Positions 24,397-37,297 of a stretch of DNA of 64,000 nucleotides are shown one piece after another; the stretch's first letter is position 1, and every line of letters starts with the position of its first letter. Below the pieces are notes generated by a model. The model was not told where the DNA came from. It saw only the letters and a list, made by a program, of their open reading frames with translations, and did not search any database. The stretch covers positions 37,672,054-37,736,053 of the forward strand of contig NC_092460.1 in the NCBI RefSeq assembly GCF_047495875.1. Direction: 5' to 3'. Source of the DNA: Pithys albifrons albifrons (Eukaryota > Chordata > Aves > Passeriformes > Thamnophilidae). The position numbers and the translations under genes were made by a program.

Positions 24397-25958
24397 TATA
24401 GAAGCCTTCATACAGAGCAATATAAACATCCCATATTTAAGGAAAGCACCTTTCCCAAAACAATGAAGTGCTTCAACTTAGTACCTTGATACTGGAAAGT
24501 GGCTGAGAAACAAGTCCATGCATCCTGATCCACTCTATGACATTTCACTCACTTCTTATGGCAACAGCTCTCACCAGATTTTCCTACCCTGTGAAGTCCC
24601 AGACATGGGTCCTTCTCTCCCTGCTCCCAGAGGATCAGAGGTGTCCTAGATTTTACTTTTAAGACGTCTCCTGAGGATTATTAATCCTACTTTGTGATAA
24701 AGACTTCCTCCAGAAAGATTACTGACTGTAGAGGAATGTTGGAACAGGAAAGTCAGTCTAGGTACTTATGTGGGCCGTGAAATTGAGCAAGATGAACGTC
24801 AGAGTAAGTGATGGACCCTATGCTATCAACATCAATGAAAAAAGTTCCACTTTTTGTTAAAGTATTCTGGAAGATACAATAAAACAGGATGACACTGGTG
24901 ATTTTGAAGGAGGAACAGGCACAACTTCTGCAGTTCCATGGCAGTGATGCAAAGTGGGATTTTGCAGGCATAAACCAAAAGGGGAAGAGGGTGAGAAAGG
25001 ACAAAGCAGCAGCTTCCAGAAGAAAGAGAAAACACTAGGGATAAAACACTTGTCAGGACTAAAAAAAAAATCCTTATTTTGAGTGATCATTTTAACTCAG
25101 AAAAATGAAGAGGAAAGAGAAATTGTTACAATGGCTTGGTTTAGCAGGGAAAAGATTAGCATAACTAGAAGAGAAGAATCAACAAGTAGCAGCAGGAATT
25201 ACCAGACAAACATAAATCATTCTTATTTCAAGACACAACATGGAAGTAGTCTATAAAAATATGTCAACTAATTATTTGCATGTAAATCAGCAAAGCCTCA
25301 GTGACTTCAGAGGAACTTCTTCCATTTATCCCAAAAGCCCATAAGGGCAGCATCTCCCTTCCAGGGATTCTGACAACATTTGCATTTTCTTGGGAGCACA
25401 GACACTATCGCATATTCAGGAAAGGGGTTTTATAAGTGAGGGGGTAGAACATCAAAGGAAAGGAAGCTTCTGACAACTGAATATCTACAGTGTGCTTTCT
25501 TAAAGCCAGGCTGGAGTTTTTCCAAGTGCCTTTTTGCAGCAGAGAGAGCTGGAAGGGAGTCAGTCTTACTCTGATCGCATGTGAGAAAAAGGTGAAACTG
25601 TGCAAAGGGTAGAAGACACTGTGGTTTTTCCATGGAAATGAAATGTGGAGACCAAGGGTGCGGTATATAGATATATCATCTCTCCTTCCTACATAATTTT
25701 TTCTCTTATTTACATATTGCCCTGAGTGGAGAATGGTTATCTCCTCAGGTATTTTGGTAGTTACCCAAAATAAATTGAAAAAAATAGCAAGTACCCTAAG
25801 GGTGTCTTACTGCATTTGACCATGAAAGTCAGAAAAAACTTAGAAATACAGTCTTTACAAAAAGAAGGCTTGCTCTTACAGAGGGTTGGTTTAATTTTTT
25901 TCTCACCAATCTCAACTGAAGCCGATGAAATTAAAAATCTTTGTCTTCACTGAGCTTT
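24397..25958. other. Unique-looking DNA between SINE and LTR
   Basis: No gene or repeat recognised. Confidence 0.45.
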
Positions 25959-26505
25959 TGATGCCGTGAGTGACCCCTACAAAGCAGGACTCTGAGCCAC
26001 TTTAGTGTAGGATAAGATAAAAAGTAAAGTCCTTTACTATCAGGCCTATGGCCCACAGGAATACATGATGACATGCATGTGCTCTCCACTTCTAGTTTCC
26101 ATGGCTTTTATAATATGATCCTTCCAATCATTACTTTACACATTTCTCAGTCCAGCCCTGGTCCTGCCCCTGGTTCCACCCCCAGGAGCTGGGTCTGGGG
26201 GTCAGTGAGACCCTCTGTCTTCATCGGCTCCTCTTCCTCGGGCTCCTGGAGTTCTTCCAGTTCTGGCTTCTGGGTCACTTTGACTTGTGTTTATGTTTCG
26301 TTCTGTAGGCCTTTTTGATAGACATCAGCATTCTACCTTTAAGAGAGTCTAAACAAGATTAAATAACTAAAGGAATTTGAGCTCCCTGTTCTGGGACAGG
26401 GGTAGTGATAGAAACAATAAACTTAGGCTGCTAAAATACTAGCACATTAAATTTTCATTTGCTACAGCTACAATTACTTCTAAAATCTATAAAAATGAAA
26501 AATCA
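25959..26505 (-). mobile_element. LTR family C, copy 2 (inverted)
   Basis: Read on the minus strand it starts with the T-rich 'tgatttttca' part and ends near 'cacggcatca'. It has 'atattataaaagccatgg' (TATA-like), 'tagtaaaggac' (possible poly(A) signal), 'tttatcttatcc' and 'ctcagagtcctg', shared with the copies at 18.7 and 36.5 kb. It also keeps 'ctgtcccagaacagggagct', present in copy 3 as well. Boundaries are approximate and no target duplication is clear. Confidence 0.65.
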
Positions 26506-26782
26506 AAAACCTCGTCCGCATCACTTTGGAACAGACTCTGTGGGATCACAGCTGCATTCACACCCTTCTCTTCAAACCCAGATGCACTACAACACCCCAA
26601 ATTTACCAAGTCAGAGATGTGATCACACTTCAGCTGCTCTTGTGCTTAGCTAAAACTCAAAGAGAATTAAACAAACTTAAAGAAGAAAAATATTCCCAAC
26701 AGGACTTTACTGAAAGGAAAAGAACATATTTGTACCTCATCTAAAAGGTAAAATAGACAAAAGAAGAGTCTGTATGGCAGTA

Positions 26783-27136
26783 TGTATGTATGTATGGCCA
26801 AACTTTGCGAACGAAGATTTGGGAAGGCCTCTCCCCACGTGCCCTTCAAGCCTGCGCAGTGGATTTTTTAAGGTGAGGCTCAGCGTGTGCAGAACTGGCC
26901 CCACCGTTTCAGTCCTGAGGTCCATCTGCCACGGCCAAGCAAGCTTGGACAGTGACAGTGAAGTCCTGTGAAGTGTCTACAGCACCCGGTACTAACTGGG
27001 GCTGACCCTGCTGAGCGTCCGAGATCTGACAGGATCGGATGGCAGGGAGGCATTTAAGTGCCGGGTACGGTCCCCACTGTGACTCGAACTCACGATCTTG
27101 TGATCCAGAGTCCGGAATGTTCACCATTACACCACA
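26783..27136 (-). mobile_element. tRNA-5S rRNA-RTE composite SINE, copy 2
   Basis: On the minus strand the order is: a tRNA-derived head (27062-27136), a short linker, a 5S rRNA-derived segment (about 26977-27045), a body matching the RTE 5' UTR, an RTE-like 3' end and a short tandem tail of 'catacatacat' type. A 7-bp duplication 'ggcagta' flanks it (26776-26782 and 27137-27143). The 5S segment lacks the central part that holds the C box, so 5S promoter function is probably lost while the tRNA promoter boxes remain. This is the fuller of the two copies and shows the complete architecture. Confidence 0.9.
27062..27136 (-). other. tRNA-derived head of SINE (Gln/Glu-like), not a functional tRNA
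   Basis: On the minus strand there is a box A 'tggtgtaatgg' and a box B 'gttcgagtc' at tRNA spacing, giving a Pol III internal promoter. The 5' half resembles vertebrate tRNA-Gln or tRNA-Glu ('ggtgtaatggt', 'ggactctgga'). The acceptor stem does not pair cleanly and the sequence continues directly into 5S-derived DNA, so it is a SINE head and not a tRNA gene. Confidence 0.85.
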
Positions 27137-27143
27137 GGCAGTA

Positions 27144-29136
27144 ATGAATACCAAACAGCTTTTCCATCAGGGTAGCACAGCAATGGCTTTTCAGAATTTG
27201 CTCAACTAACAGAACTGTTGAACTAGCAACAAACTAGTTACGCTGTTTTCACTAAGCCTTTGGACTTTAGGAGGCCATATGAAGTAGCAGAATCCATATA
27301 CTTACACAAACTTCACTGAGATGTCAGGCCCAAAAGTAAGTCTTCAGAATTCAACCAGTTCTCTAATTGCAGTAATTAAGAGTTACTGGATAAGCAGGAG
27401 CACCAAAGAACTCTGCAAGCTCTGAGATAACTTTCTTTCCCTTAGGACTAGCATTTTTTCAGCACTTTCCACTATACTGTCTTTAATTAGCCACCACAAA
27501 TCTTGCTTAGGCTTTGAAGCAATATTTAGACATAGCTAGAGCCACAGGGAATTCTAGCATATTTTTATTGTCACAAGATTTTTATGCATTTTCTCTCATT
27601 CAAAAATGCTAATGAAGTGCCTCTTTCCTCAGCATCCCAGAACAGGTTATCCCATTATTTTCAGACAACAATTATGACCAATATAGTAGAAACTAATGTG
27701 ACATATATAGACACACAAATGAGAACCACATGCATGGCTCTGCGTATGTGAAGACAGAGGAGGAAGTGGTGACTCTGCAGTTTGAATAGAAATATAAAAT
27801 CTGTCCTAACAAGTTAGGCCATTTGTTTGATGGTGAAAGATCCTGTTTTAGATATGAGCACAGCTGATGCCTAAGGTGAGGGGAAGAAACAATTAGAACA
27901 CCACTACCACTTATTCACTACTAAAGGATGGTGGCAGGAAAACATTGTTTTTGAACTGTTACTAAACAGAACTATCAAACAAAACTGGGCCTGGGGATGA
28001 TACTGTTATCACTTGATCCTAAAAAAATTACCAAGTGGGGGGAAAAGGCAAAAAATACAGTCAAACAACAAATATATAGAAATATCAGTTTTGAAAAATA
28101 CCTTGTACTCTGCAATGATAGAGTAATTTCCAAAAGATGCTCTCAAGAGCAAACATTCTTGAAGGGTTTCCTAACCTCTCTGCTGAAAAGTTTTCTAAAC
28201 TTTTTAGAAAGTAAAGATTCTACAACCATTTTGCAAATAAACTGCTTCAGATAATGAAAGAGCTTAAAGACTACTCCTGAAGTTTTTAGTAGAACTGGAA
28301 ACAAGCTGCCAACTTTCCTAACTTATGTACCACAGCAATGAGACTATTCATCTCATTCTTTACAGATGGTAACTCTTATGGGTGCTCTAATCAGCAGAGG
28401 TTACAAATAGCATTGATAAGGCATGAGATGTCCATGCAATTAAGACAAAAAAAAGCTACTCATGCTGCATCATAGAACTACCAGAAGAAAAACAAGGAAA
28501 TTTCTATCATAATAACCAAAAAACCACTAGCCTGAGGGACTGGATCACAAGGCCTCTAATAAATGACTCAAATAATATATTAGCATTACAATAAAGCAAA
28601 TCTGCTTAGAGGCGTATGAGTAAAAAGGAAACCCACAGCTTTTCAGACATTTTCCGGACCATATGTCAAGTTCTCATAATTTTGTTCTGCGCACTTTTGG
28701 AGTTCCTTCTCTACCTTCACATTAAAGGACGTAGCTTCCTGAAATACTGTAACTTGAAGTGCCAGTTTCAGAATTTTTGTTGGGAATAAAATGCAGAATT
28801 AGCAGCCAGAGAGATTCAAGATACACATGTAAACATTGTTTATCAGATCTGCTCGTCTCTGGAAAGATGGCAACTATCACAAATAAATAATCTTCTAGAG
28901 TTAAATGACAACTGGCATTTCTGCAAGTACGTGTAACATTGCAGGCTGAAGAATTTTATCAACACGCTGTACTACTGAACATAGCAACAATTGTCAGCAC
29001 TAGGAATCTTATTTGCAATTATTAAATCATTCTTCAGCAATTTTATTTTCCTCAAGAATACCCTGACTATCTGTGGGAGAACGCACATCAGATGACAATT
29101 GGAGGACATGAAACAACCTGAGAGACTGTTAAGACT
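27144..29136. other. Unique-looking AT-rich DNA
   Basis: No gene, RNA or repeat recognised. Confidence 0.45.
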
Positions 29137-30035
29137 GTTACAACCAAAGTTTGGTTCAAGTTCATTACGTTTATTATTGTACGGTTTTTAGTTATAAAAC
29201 TTCGGTGTCCCCCCCCCGCCCCATCATTTTTCCCTCATGGCCTTGTTGCCTATTCCTGTGAAAACACTCAAAAACAGTTTTAACAGAGAAAGATACATAG
29301 GTTACCTTTATTAGAAGCTTCTAAGACGCACACCAGAAGGTCTGCACCCCATGACCAGGAATGTTACAATTTTTATAAATTCTCTAATAATTTACATATG
29401 AGATATTTATAACCAACATGATCTTCATTTCCCTCTGTGCCCACCCACAGGGCTCCTCAGAACTGCCCCTCAGAGATCTTCCAAGACCTCTAGCCCTTCT
29501 TCTTCTGTTTTGTCTTCTTGCTATCTACAGGTGGCTTCTCACAAACACTATGGCCTTGGCAGGGCATGAGAAAGCTTACAATTTGTGAGGAAGAGCTTTA
29601 GTAACCGACTTAAGGATGTGAGCAACCTAGAAGAATCTATGCAACTTAAATGATTCTAAAAATCTACACACTAAAATCCTTAGGCATCAGCCTTATTCCA
29701 GTTTGTCCTCCATATTGTCTTCTTCCCCCTATAGCCTCTTTCCACCTTTGCCCTGATCCCTAGAATACCATTGGTTAGCTTTCCTGCCTTTGCCCAAGAC
29801 TCTGTTTTCCCATTGGCTTTTGGTGACCATTGTTCCACTGGCTATCTGGTTTCCCTAGTAACGTACTCTTCACCTCTGATTTTAACCAATCCCGTCCAAG
29901 TTCCAGAACCTTCTCCCCAGAACCCTTTATAAATTTGAGTTTCTTTTAATAAAGGGCTTTTGATGCCTTTGCAGGCAGAGTGTCCTGGAAATCTCTTTGT
30001 TCTCACTTTTCCCTCAGTCAACGGCCATCAACTAT
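29137..30035 (+). mobile_element. Possible LTR-like segment(s)
   Basis: The right part (29690-30035) looks like an LTR promoter/poly(A) region: several CCAAT-like motifs ('cattggttag', 'cattggctttt', 'taaccaatcc'), then 'ccctttataaa' and, close behind, 'ttaataaaggg' and a T-rich end. A C-run lies near 29208. I could not fix ends or a target duplication, and the left part may be another element in the opposite orientation. Confidence 0.35.
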
Positions 30036-30328
30036 CAACCTCTTACTGAGGTCTACACTTTGAAATAATTAGACATCCTCATCCTCTGGAAAGTTCTTAT
30101 TGCTCTTCTGACTCATCAGATGAAAAAGCTCCCTATGAGATTCAAAGGGATCTAATATCTTGCTTTATACACAACGCTCAGCTGCAGAGTTGAATTCTTT
30201 CTATACTTTGACAGAAATTAAAAAACAAAACCAGGAAACCCCTTGAAATGAAATAGCTCAGCTAGTCTGGAGAGGAGTACCAGAATTCAAGCAGTGCTGA
30301 GAAAGTTGTAATTATTATGCAATGTTAT

Positions 30329-31042
30329 TGTGCTAGTTTAAAGGTAAACCAGCAGGAGAAACGAACCCAAAACAAAAGAGGTTATAAGTCAGACTTACAA
30401 TTTAATTTAAAAAAATTACAATAAATGCAGTGATACAAAGAGAAATTGGTTTTAACCCACAAACCTCAGAAGTATAACTCAGCACCCTGGGGCACAAACA
30501 CAATCGTGTTTGTTAGCCCCTGTGCTGAGACCCGTGTGGTTCCCCCTTAGTGCAAAGTAAAAAGAAGTGATAAACCTGTCAGTGCAGATGACAGTCACAG
30601 TCTGATCAAGAGTGGTATTTGCAGTTCTGTTGAGGTTCTGGTCCTCCTCTGGATCCGATGAACGGTCCCCAAGTCCCCAAATCCCAAGATTATATATGCA
30701 CAGGTCAAGGTGGGACCCCCCAGGGTGGGGAATTCCACAATGGGTGATCTGACTCTGTGAGTCATGGGGTATTCAGAATCATTGATGGCCCATTAGCAGA
30801 CAAGACCCCTCAGGCTGGGTGTGGAGGTGCCAATGACTCCCTGGAGGCGAGTTATAACAGCTCTTATCTCACAGGCTTCTTTAACCCCCAGCTTACAGCC
30901 TGAGGGGTCGGGTGTGCTCTGGGCAGCTGCTGCAAATGGTCCATTGTTAACAGTTCATGGGAAATGAATAGAGGGTGTAGAATACACAGCTTTGGTCACA
31001 CACACACAGTGATAAACTGGTCCCACCTGCTGAACTAGGACA
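30329..31042 (-). mobile_element. Solo LTR, family A, copy 2 (inverted)
   Basis: On the minus strand it begins 'tgtcctagttcagc' and ends 'aaactagcaca'. It is flanked by an exact 5-bp duplication 'gttat' (30324-30328 and 31043-31047). It aligns with the LTR at 14512-15256 along its length but has two rather than three of the 24-bp units and is 31 bp shorter. The two copies sit 15 kb apart in opposite orientations. Confidence 0.9.
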
Positions 31043-31047
31043 GTTAT

Positions 31048-34000
31048 GTGACATTTTTGCTAGATAAGTGTATTTTTTTTGTTACCATTTAGAAAGAAAA
31101 GCAACTCTTTTGTAGTCTCCTGATTATTTTACATTTTCCCAGACTTCATAAAGGTTTCCTGACACAGCACAGAATGCTGGAGGCCTAAGTGAAATAGCAC
31201 AAAAATAAATTTCTGTACTTAATTGATTCTCATTAAAAATTATAGCCACAGAGGTGGAAGGCCAGTTGGCTCAAACCATTAGTAATGGATATTAAATATT
31301 TCCACTCTAAGTCAATGGTTCAAAAACCAAGGCAGGACATGCTTGGAAAGCCATTTCATGACCTATGAAAAATGAGTTGGCGGTCTCGGTGAAACTCCTA
31401 GGCACATGTCCATCTTACAGTTGACTTTCTTCTTTGAAGTCACTGCAAATACTCCAAAAAGAAATAATCACTGATATGGAACTCTAATGTCTGTAATGGG
31501 CATTTTGCGGGTAAAGAACAAAACCAGCTGGTCAAACCTGAACAGTAGGAGTTTGAACTGACCAAGTTTTTGCAATGAGGGAGAAGTTACCTGTTGAACT
31601 GGAAGTACACATAAGCACATCTAAACACAACATGCATCACACATTACCTCTCACTGTAGTGAGTTTCAAGGTGTTTGACAGACTGAATAGCATCAGTCAC
31701 CACTGAAATGTGTACAACACAGAGCGAAATAAAGGAATTGGTTACTAAAACACCTAACAACAGGGTACAAAGAGCACAAGGAGGAGGAAGATTTTCAATA
31801 GGGACAAACCATGGTGAGGGACTACTTGACCATCACAAGCAATCTTCTCACTGCATCCTGATAGCCAAAAGAGCACATGCCCACATGGGTCAAGGAAGAT
31901 TTTTCCTCACACTTCCTTTCTCTGGGTTCTCAAGACTCCAAAGTCTGACTGCCCACAAGAGAGTCCTCATGACCAGCCAGGTTCCCCTGACATCTCTCAT
32001 AGCAACAGAAGGATAAGATATGCAAGGTTAATTCTCACAAATCAAGATTTAACTGGAAACACAACAACAAAAGGATATGAAAAACATCTGCTTAGAGAAC
32101 AAACTTATAAAGAAAGTTTATCCTTTGCAGTTTCATCTCAGCTACCATTCAACAAGGCAATCCATTCTTCTCCCACCTTTGCTCTTGGAGAACAACTTAC
32201 CCCTGAAATTTTTGACTACCTTGGTCATAGACAGTGTCCCCACAACATCTCAGCATAACCAGCTTTGTTCCTCATAACTTGGACCAAAAAATTCATTCTC
32301 CTCCCTTATAACAGTTCTCTTCCTGGTTTTTTTGCTCAGTAGAATTTCACTTTGAAAAGTTTTTTTCCAACAACTATGGCTTTTAGTAGTCATACACTCT
32401 TCCTCCTCTGGGTTTCTGGATTATAAAAAAACTCTCCAGGATTAGATTGCTTCTATTCCTCTGAATTTTCATTCTGTTCTCTAATTAGCACACTTTCTAA
32501 CATCAAGCTCGTTTGCAAGTTTCAACATTTTCAAGACTGGCAAAAACTTTAAAAACATATCAGAAGATATACTCATTACACATATGAATTATGAGAGTCA
32601 AAGCTTTCAGCTTGCTTTTAGTTTTCATAAAAACCACACATGGTGTACAAATTATGTAGATGAAGGACTTGACAGTTGCAGTTCTTTTTTTCTAAATTAT
32701 CTTTCTGTTCTCATTTTGGATCATATTGCAAAGACAACCTTGGACTAAATTATTAGCAGAGAAAATTAAAAATTATGTACAATGTTTCAAATATTCAAAG
32801 GCCTATCGAGAATTAAATCTTTACACTACTTTTTTCTCCAGTCAGTAGCTCAATAGTGATATCTAAAAATAAAAGACAATTAATTGATTTAAGCATTCAA
32901 AACAGTAGCAGAACTAGATTAAGATTTCAGGTTGTGTAATTTTCTTTTTGGTATAACTAAAAATTCCAGTCAGAAAATCTGATATAAAATACTAGGTATT
33001 AAGCCAAACCTTTATTCTCCCCATAAAAATCATGTTTCCCTTTGAGAAATGCTAACTTTTTGAACCAAAACAATCTCAAAACCAAAACAGACTTACAGTC
33101 TGACCTGAAAAAAACCTTCAGAAATGCTAAGGCATAGCCTCTCAGTATTTCTAGGACAAATGCCTTAAAACATCACTCTTTTGAGGCCAGTATTTTCAGC
33201 TGACTCAGCCTTCTCACAGTGCCCTTCAAGGTGACCCAGTTAACAAAAAGTCTGAACTACACCCTGGGATTGTGAGGGGCTGTAAGGGCAGAGGGCAGTA
33301 GTCAAAATCTAAGTGAGAACTTTACCTGACACAAGGTTTTTATTATTTCACTTGGAAAAACTATGGTTAAGTTGTTGGGGTTTTTTTTCCCCTGAATTAA
33401 ACTTTCAATACGACGTTCTTCTTACGAGTGATATTCTTTTCATTGTCATCAGAATTTAAGGGACTGAGAGAGAAGCAGGCCACTCAGGGGTCTAATATTT
33501 TCCAATCAGCTGTACTGGAGTGCCCTTTATCAGAATAAACAAAAGTCTATGTAAACAAACACTACTGCAAGTCAGGAAAACTGTGCATAGCAGAATCTTT
33601 TCAATTTAATTTCACATTTCATACTCAATGCATTTAAAGAAACATGAAGAGTACATTCATTATTTTCTTTCCCTTAAGAAACTAGCCAGAACTGCTTCAA
33701 AACAGTGGCATTTTTAGAATAAAACCTTATTTAGTTCGACTAACAATGAAATTCATCTCAGGCCCAAATTGATGTGCCTTCACTTGCAAAATTCTAATGA
33801 GGAAAAACATTTGTTCTTTTCCATTAAAGGCATGAATGCCTTGAGAGCAATGACATGATACTGCAATGGCGAGCTCTACAGAAGTGCTTATAAATAAACT
33901 CAACAAATACATTTTTCTGGGATGTATACAGTGAAGGAGTACATCACATGCTCCTCTTCCTAACCACAGTGTATTGCAATAAGAATGATCTAATGAAGAC

Positions 34001-36470
34001 TTCATTTTACTTTTATTCCTGCAAGTAATTTGCAGTGCAAGAGGGATTTTCCTTGACTTAAACCCTTAGGATTTTGGTGTTTGTCCAGAAACTATTTACA
34101 GCACAATTTCAGTTGTACTGTGAGGTCTGAGTGCTGCTTGTTAGTTACCAGGGTTAAGCGTGTACATAGGGCCTCCACCTGTCCCAAGTAAAGTTCTGGA
34201 CTTTACACCTTATGCTGCAAATCACAGCTGGAGAGAATTCAGAGCAAACACATTTTCAGGCCTTCTCTGCTGAAAAGTAGAAACCAGACACCAAAATTCA
34301 AGTTAAAAAACAAATGAAACACACATCCCCCACCCCCTCCCCCCAAAAAAAAACAAAACACCCATCACACAAAAAAGAAAGAAGTCTGTGTAAATGCCCA
34401 TTGTTGCATTCTGACCAGGTTTCTGGAAGCTGCTTTGCTCCCCAAATAGATAAATACATTTTTTCTATACTTCTTTCAATACTTACCTCATAGCTCACCA
34501 GCACTTTTTTCCATAGAAAAATGGAATTTTGATGTCCTGTTTCACACAGAGCACTGCCCTCCTGCAGGATTAAGCCCATTGCATTTAAAGCTAAACTGAC
34601 TGGCCCGATTTAAGTCAGCAGCAAAACTACTCTCACCTTCAAGAGCAGGGATTTCCTACAATAGCACTGTATCAAGAATAACTTCAACTCTAAAATGAAG
34701 ACAATAAAGAAGGAGGAAAAAATCATCCCGCAAGCAGGAATTCAACATCAATTGAATAAATGCAGTAAAAGCAAAGACACAAAATATTTTTCATTATGTT
34801 TTTCAGGATGACTTCCAGGATCCCATTTTTATATCCTGACAATTGCCACTTGCATGACACTGCAAAGCAAGCAACATCACTTTAAAAAAACCACATCACT
34901 TTCTACTCTCCTAGAGGAAACAATTTCACAGAAATTAAAATAGCAAAGGAAATTGTCGTTCATGAAGACATTCTTTCCAAAAAAGGTGGACGTGTTGAGC
35001 TTTCAAAAAACAACTTTATATTTAATTTTTCACGCTTCAATTTATTCAGGGCTGTTATGCCAATAAGAGATACACCTCAGTAAACCCACAATTTACTTGT
35101 CGTCCATTCTAGAACGTGGCACTCTTGTTGAAGTGCGATAAGTTACCAAACCAGCTAGCAAACATATTTAAAGAGGTGCCTCTAAAAGTCCCTTAGGAAT
35201 AGCTACATGCATTTAAAGATGACTACCTCACTGAAGGCATATCCCACCAGATTTTTGTGCTGGAACTCCGTCCTTAAAAGCCTTATTTCTGCTCCTCGTG
35301 GTCGCGCCCTCAGAACTCTCCACAGCCCTGAAAAAGCCAACTTCTAGAGGCAAACTGCTGCAACCAGACACACTCCAGTACTGTGGTCCAAATACAACCT
35401 AGTCCATTGCAGCACCATCCTCAAAATATTTTTTCAAAAATTCACTGTCTCAATTGCAGTAAGGCTCTGAAGATTTAAAGTTTCCATTCTGAATATGTTT
35501 CCAGTGCTATTCTAATTAGTAGGCTGTTACCTGAACTTTTTTCTTCATACTTTTAGTATTAAAACCAAAAGTATAAATCTTCTTTTATATTCTCATTGCA
35601 TTTGTTTAGCTTCTGCACTTCCTCTGGCTTGGACAATTCCAAGAGCTGAGTTTTCTTTTGTTTCCCAAGTTGTTCCACTTTATGGACATATTAATTTTTG
35701 TGAGTGTTCCTCAATGAAAAGAATTCAAGAACTATTTCTACAGAGTGGGCCACATTCCATTGAAGCCAGTAAAGAGTGACTCACACAAAACTTGGATGGG
35801 ACCCATTGGATCATTTAATATCCTGTTTTCTTTTTGTTTAACCTGGAATCCAAATATGTGAGTTAAAATGATAAATTAGTGTGAATATTAGAAGCGGACT
35901 TCTCCCAAAACTTTGAATACTGAAATATTGTGGGGGACATCAGGTCTCAGCCTCAGTTATGGAATGCATTTTCCCTCCAACACTACGATCAGCTGACTTA
36001 AATCCCCAAGGCAAAATGGTAGGCTTGGGTTAATTTGGCACAGAATACAGCTCACAGGCACATCATATCAGTAGTAAAAGACTCTGCAGCTCTAGCATAC
36101 CTTAGATGGGTGAATTTAGACTGAAAATAATAATAAAAGGAGGTATTTTAAGAGAGCAGCTTCAGAATACTTCTTGAGTCTAGGCAGTTGTGTAGGTGGA
36201 AGATAGCACCTTGCCACTTTTCTCATGCTGTTGATAATCATCACCAGCTACCAAAGTAACAATTAGTGGAAACTTTAACCTACAAAACAGCTCTCTCCCT
36301 TGCCTGAAAGATGAGCCAGAAGCTACATTAGACAAGAACATTTGATTGAGTACTCTGTCTGGATTTTCTGATAAAGAAGAAATAGACATTTATAGAAGCC
36401 ATTTGTATTCTTTGCCTTTTCTTTTTCAGACATTTATTTTTCTCAGTAATTCTTTGGCACTGATGCAGGA
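31048..36470. other. Unique-looking AT-rich DNA, no gene seen
   Basis: No exon, RNA or repeat family recognised. A C/A-rich low-complexity run lies near 34320-34365. Confidence 0.5.
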
Positions 36471-36474
36471 AGGA

Positions 36475-37011
36475 TTTTTGATTTTTTTGATTTTCACATT
36501 TTATAGATTTTAGGAACACAGAAGATGTAGCAAAGTAGATTTTTGGTGGGTTAATATTTCTAGCAGCTTAAGTTTAATGTCTTTCTATAACTACCCCCCT
36601 GTCCCAGAACAGGGAGCTAAAATTCTTTAGATGTTTATTCTGCTTCAAGGTACAAGATTGAAGGGTATCGAAAGAAGGCAAACACGGGGCAGAGTGATCC
36701 AGAACACTGGAAACCCCCCAAGAGCCCTTTGTGTGCTGAAGAAGAGGAGGCTGATGAAGAGGGGGTCTTATCGACCCCAGACCCAATTCCTAGGGGGATG
36801 GGACTGGGGCGGGACAGAGGTGGAACTGGAAATGTGAAAAGTGATGATTGGATGGATCATATTATAAAAGCTATGGAAATTAAACCTTGTGGAGGCGCAC
36901 ATCAATGTATTTCTGGGCAAGCCTAGGTGTTCATTAAAATAACTACCCTTTATCTTATCTCCTACTAAAAATTTGGCTCAGAGTCTTTTTTACAGACTTT
37001 TACAGCATCAG
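36475..37011 (+). mobile_element. LTR family C, copy 3
   Basis: It starts with the T-rich 'tgatttttttga' part and passes through 'tatagattttagg', 'ctgtcccagaacagggagct', 'cagaacactgga', 'atattataaaagctatgg', 'tttatcttatc' and 'ctcagagtc', ending near 'acagcatca'. These landmarks occur in the same order in the copies at 18.7 kb and 25.96 kb. No target duplication could be fixed. Confidence 0.65.
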
Positions 37012-37270
37012 CACCACTAATATCAACCAAAGATTATAGTGAAATATGACTACTAGCTTTTAAGAGGGCACTCTTATGACCTTTTGCAAAACTATTTATC
37101 ATTAAGTTACATGATCATATGTTGCTAACATCTAAAAATTTAGGGGTTTTTCTTAAGATCTTATTCATTTAACAATTAATAAATTAATAAATTGTGGAAA
37201 CAGGCTTATCGCATTTACTGTAAAGTTATTTCTCTAGGGATAAAAAAAGCCCAAAACATCCAGGCCCCTC

Positions 37271-37297
37271 TAGACAGTCTAGACAGTCTAGACAGTC
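37271..37297 (+). repeat. 3 x 9-bp tandem repeat (tagacagtc)
   Basis: Three exact adjacent copies of the 9-bp unit. No role is known. Confidence 0.9.

Noticed and set aside
27062..27136. Functional tRNA gene
   Set aside because: Boxes A and B are present but the acceptor stem does not pair well and it is fused to 5S and RTE sequence as a SINE head.
37271..37297. CRISPR-like repeats
   Set aside because: Only three adjacent 9-bp units without spacers, in a vertebrate genome.
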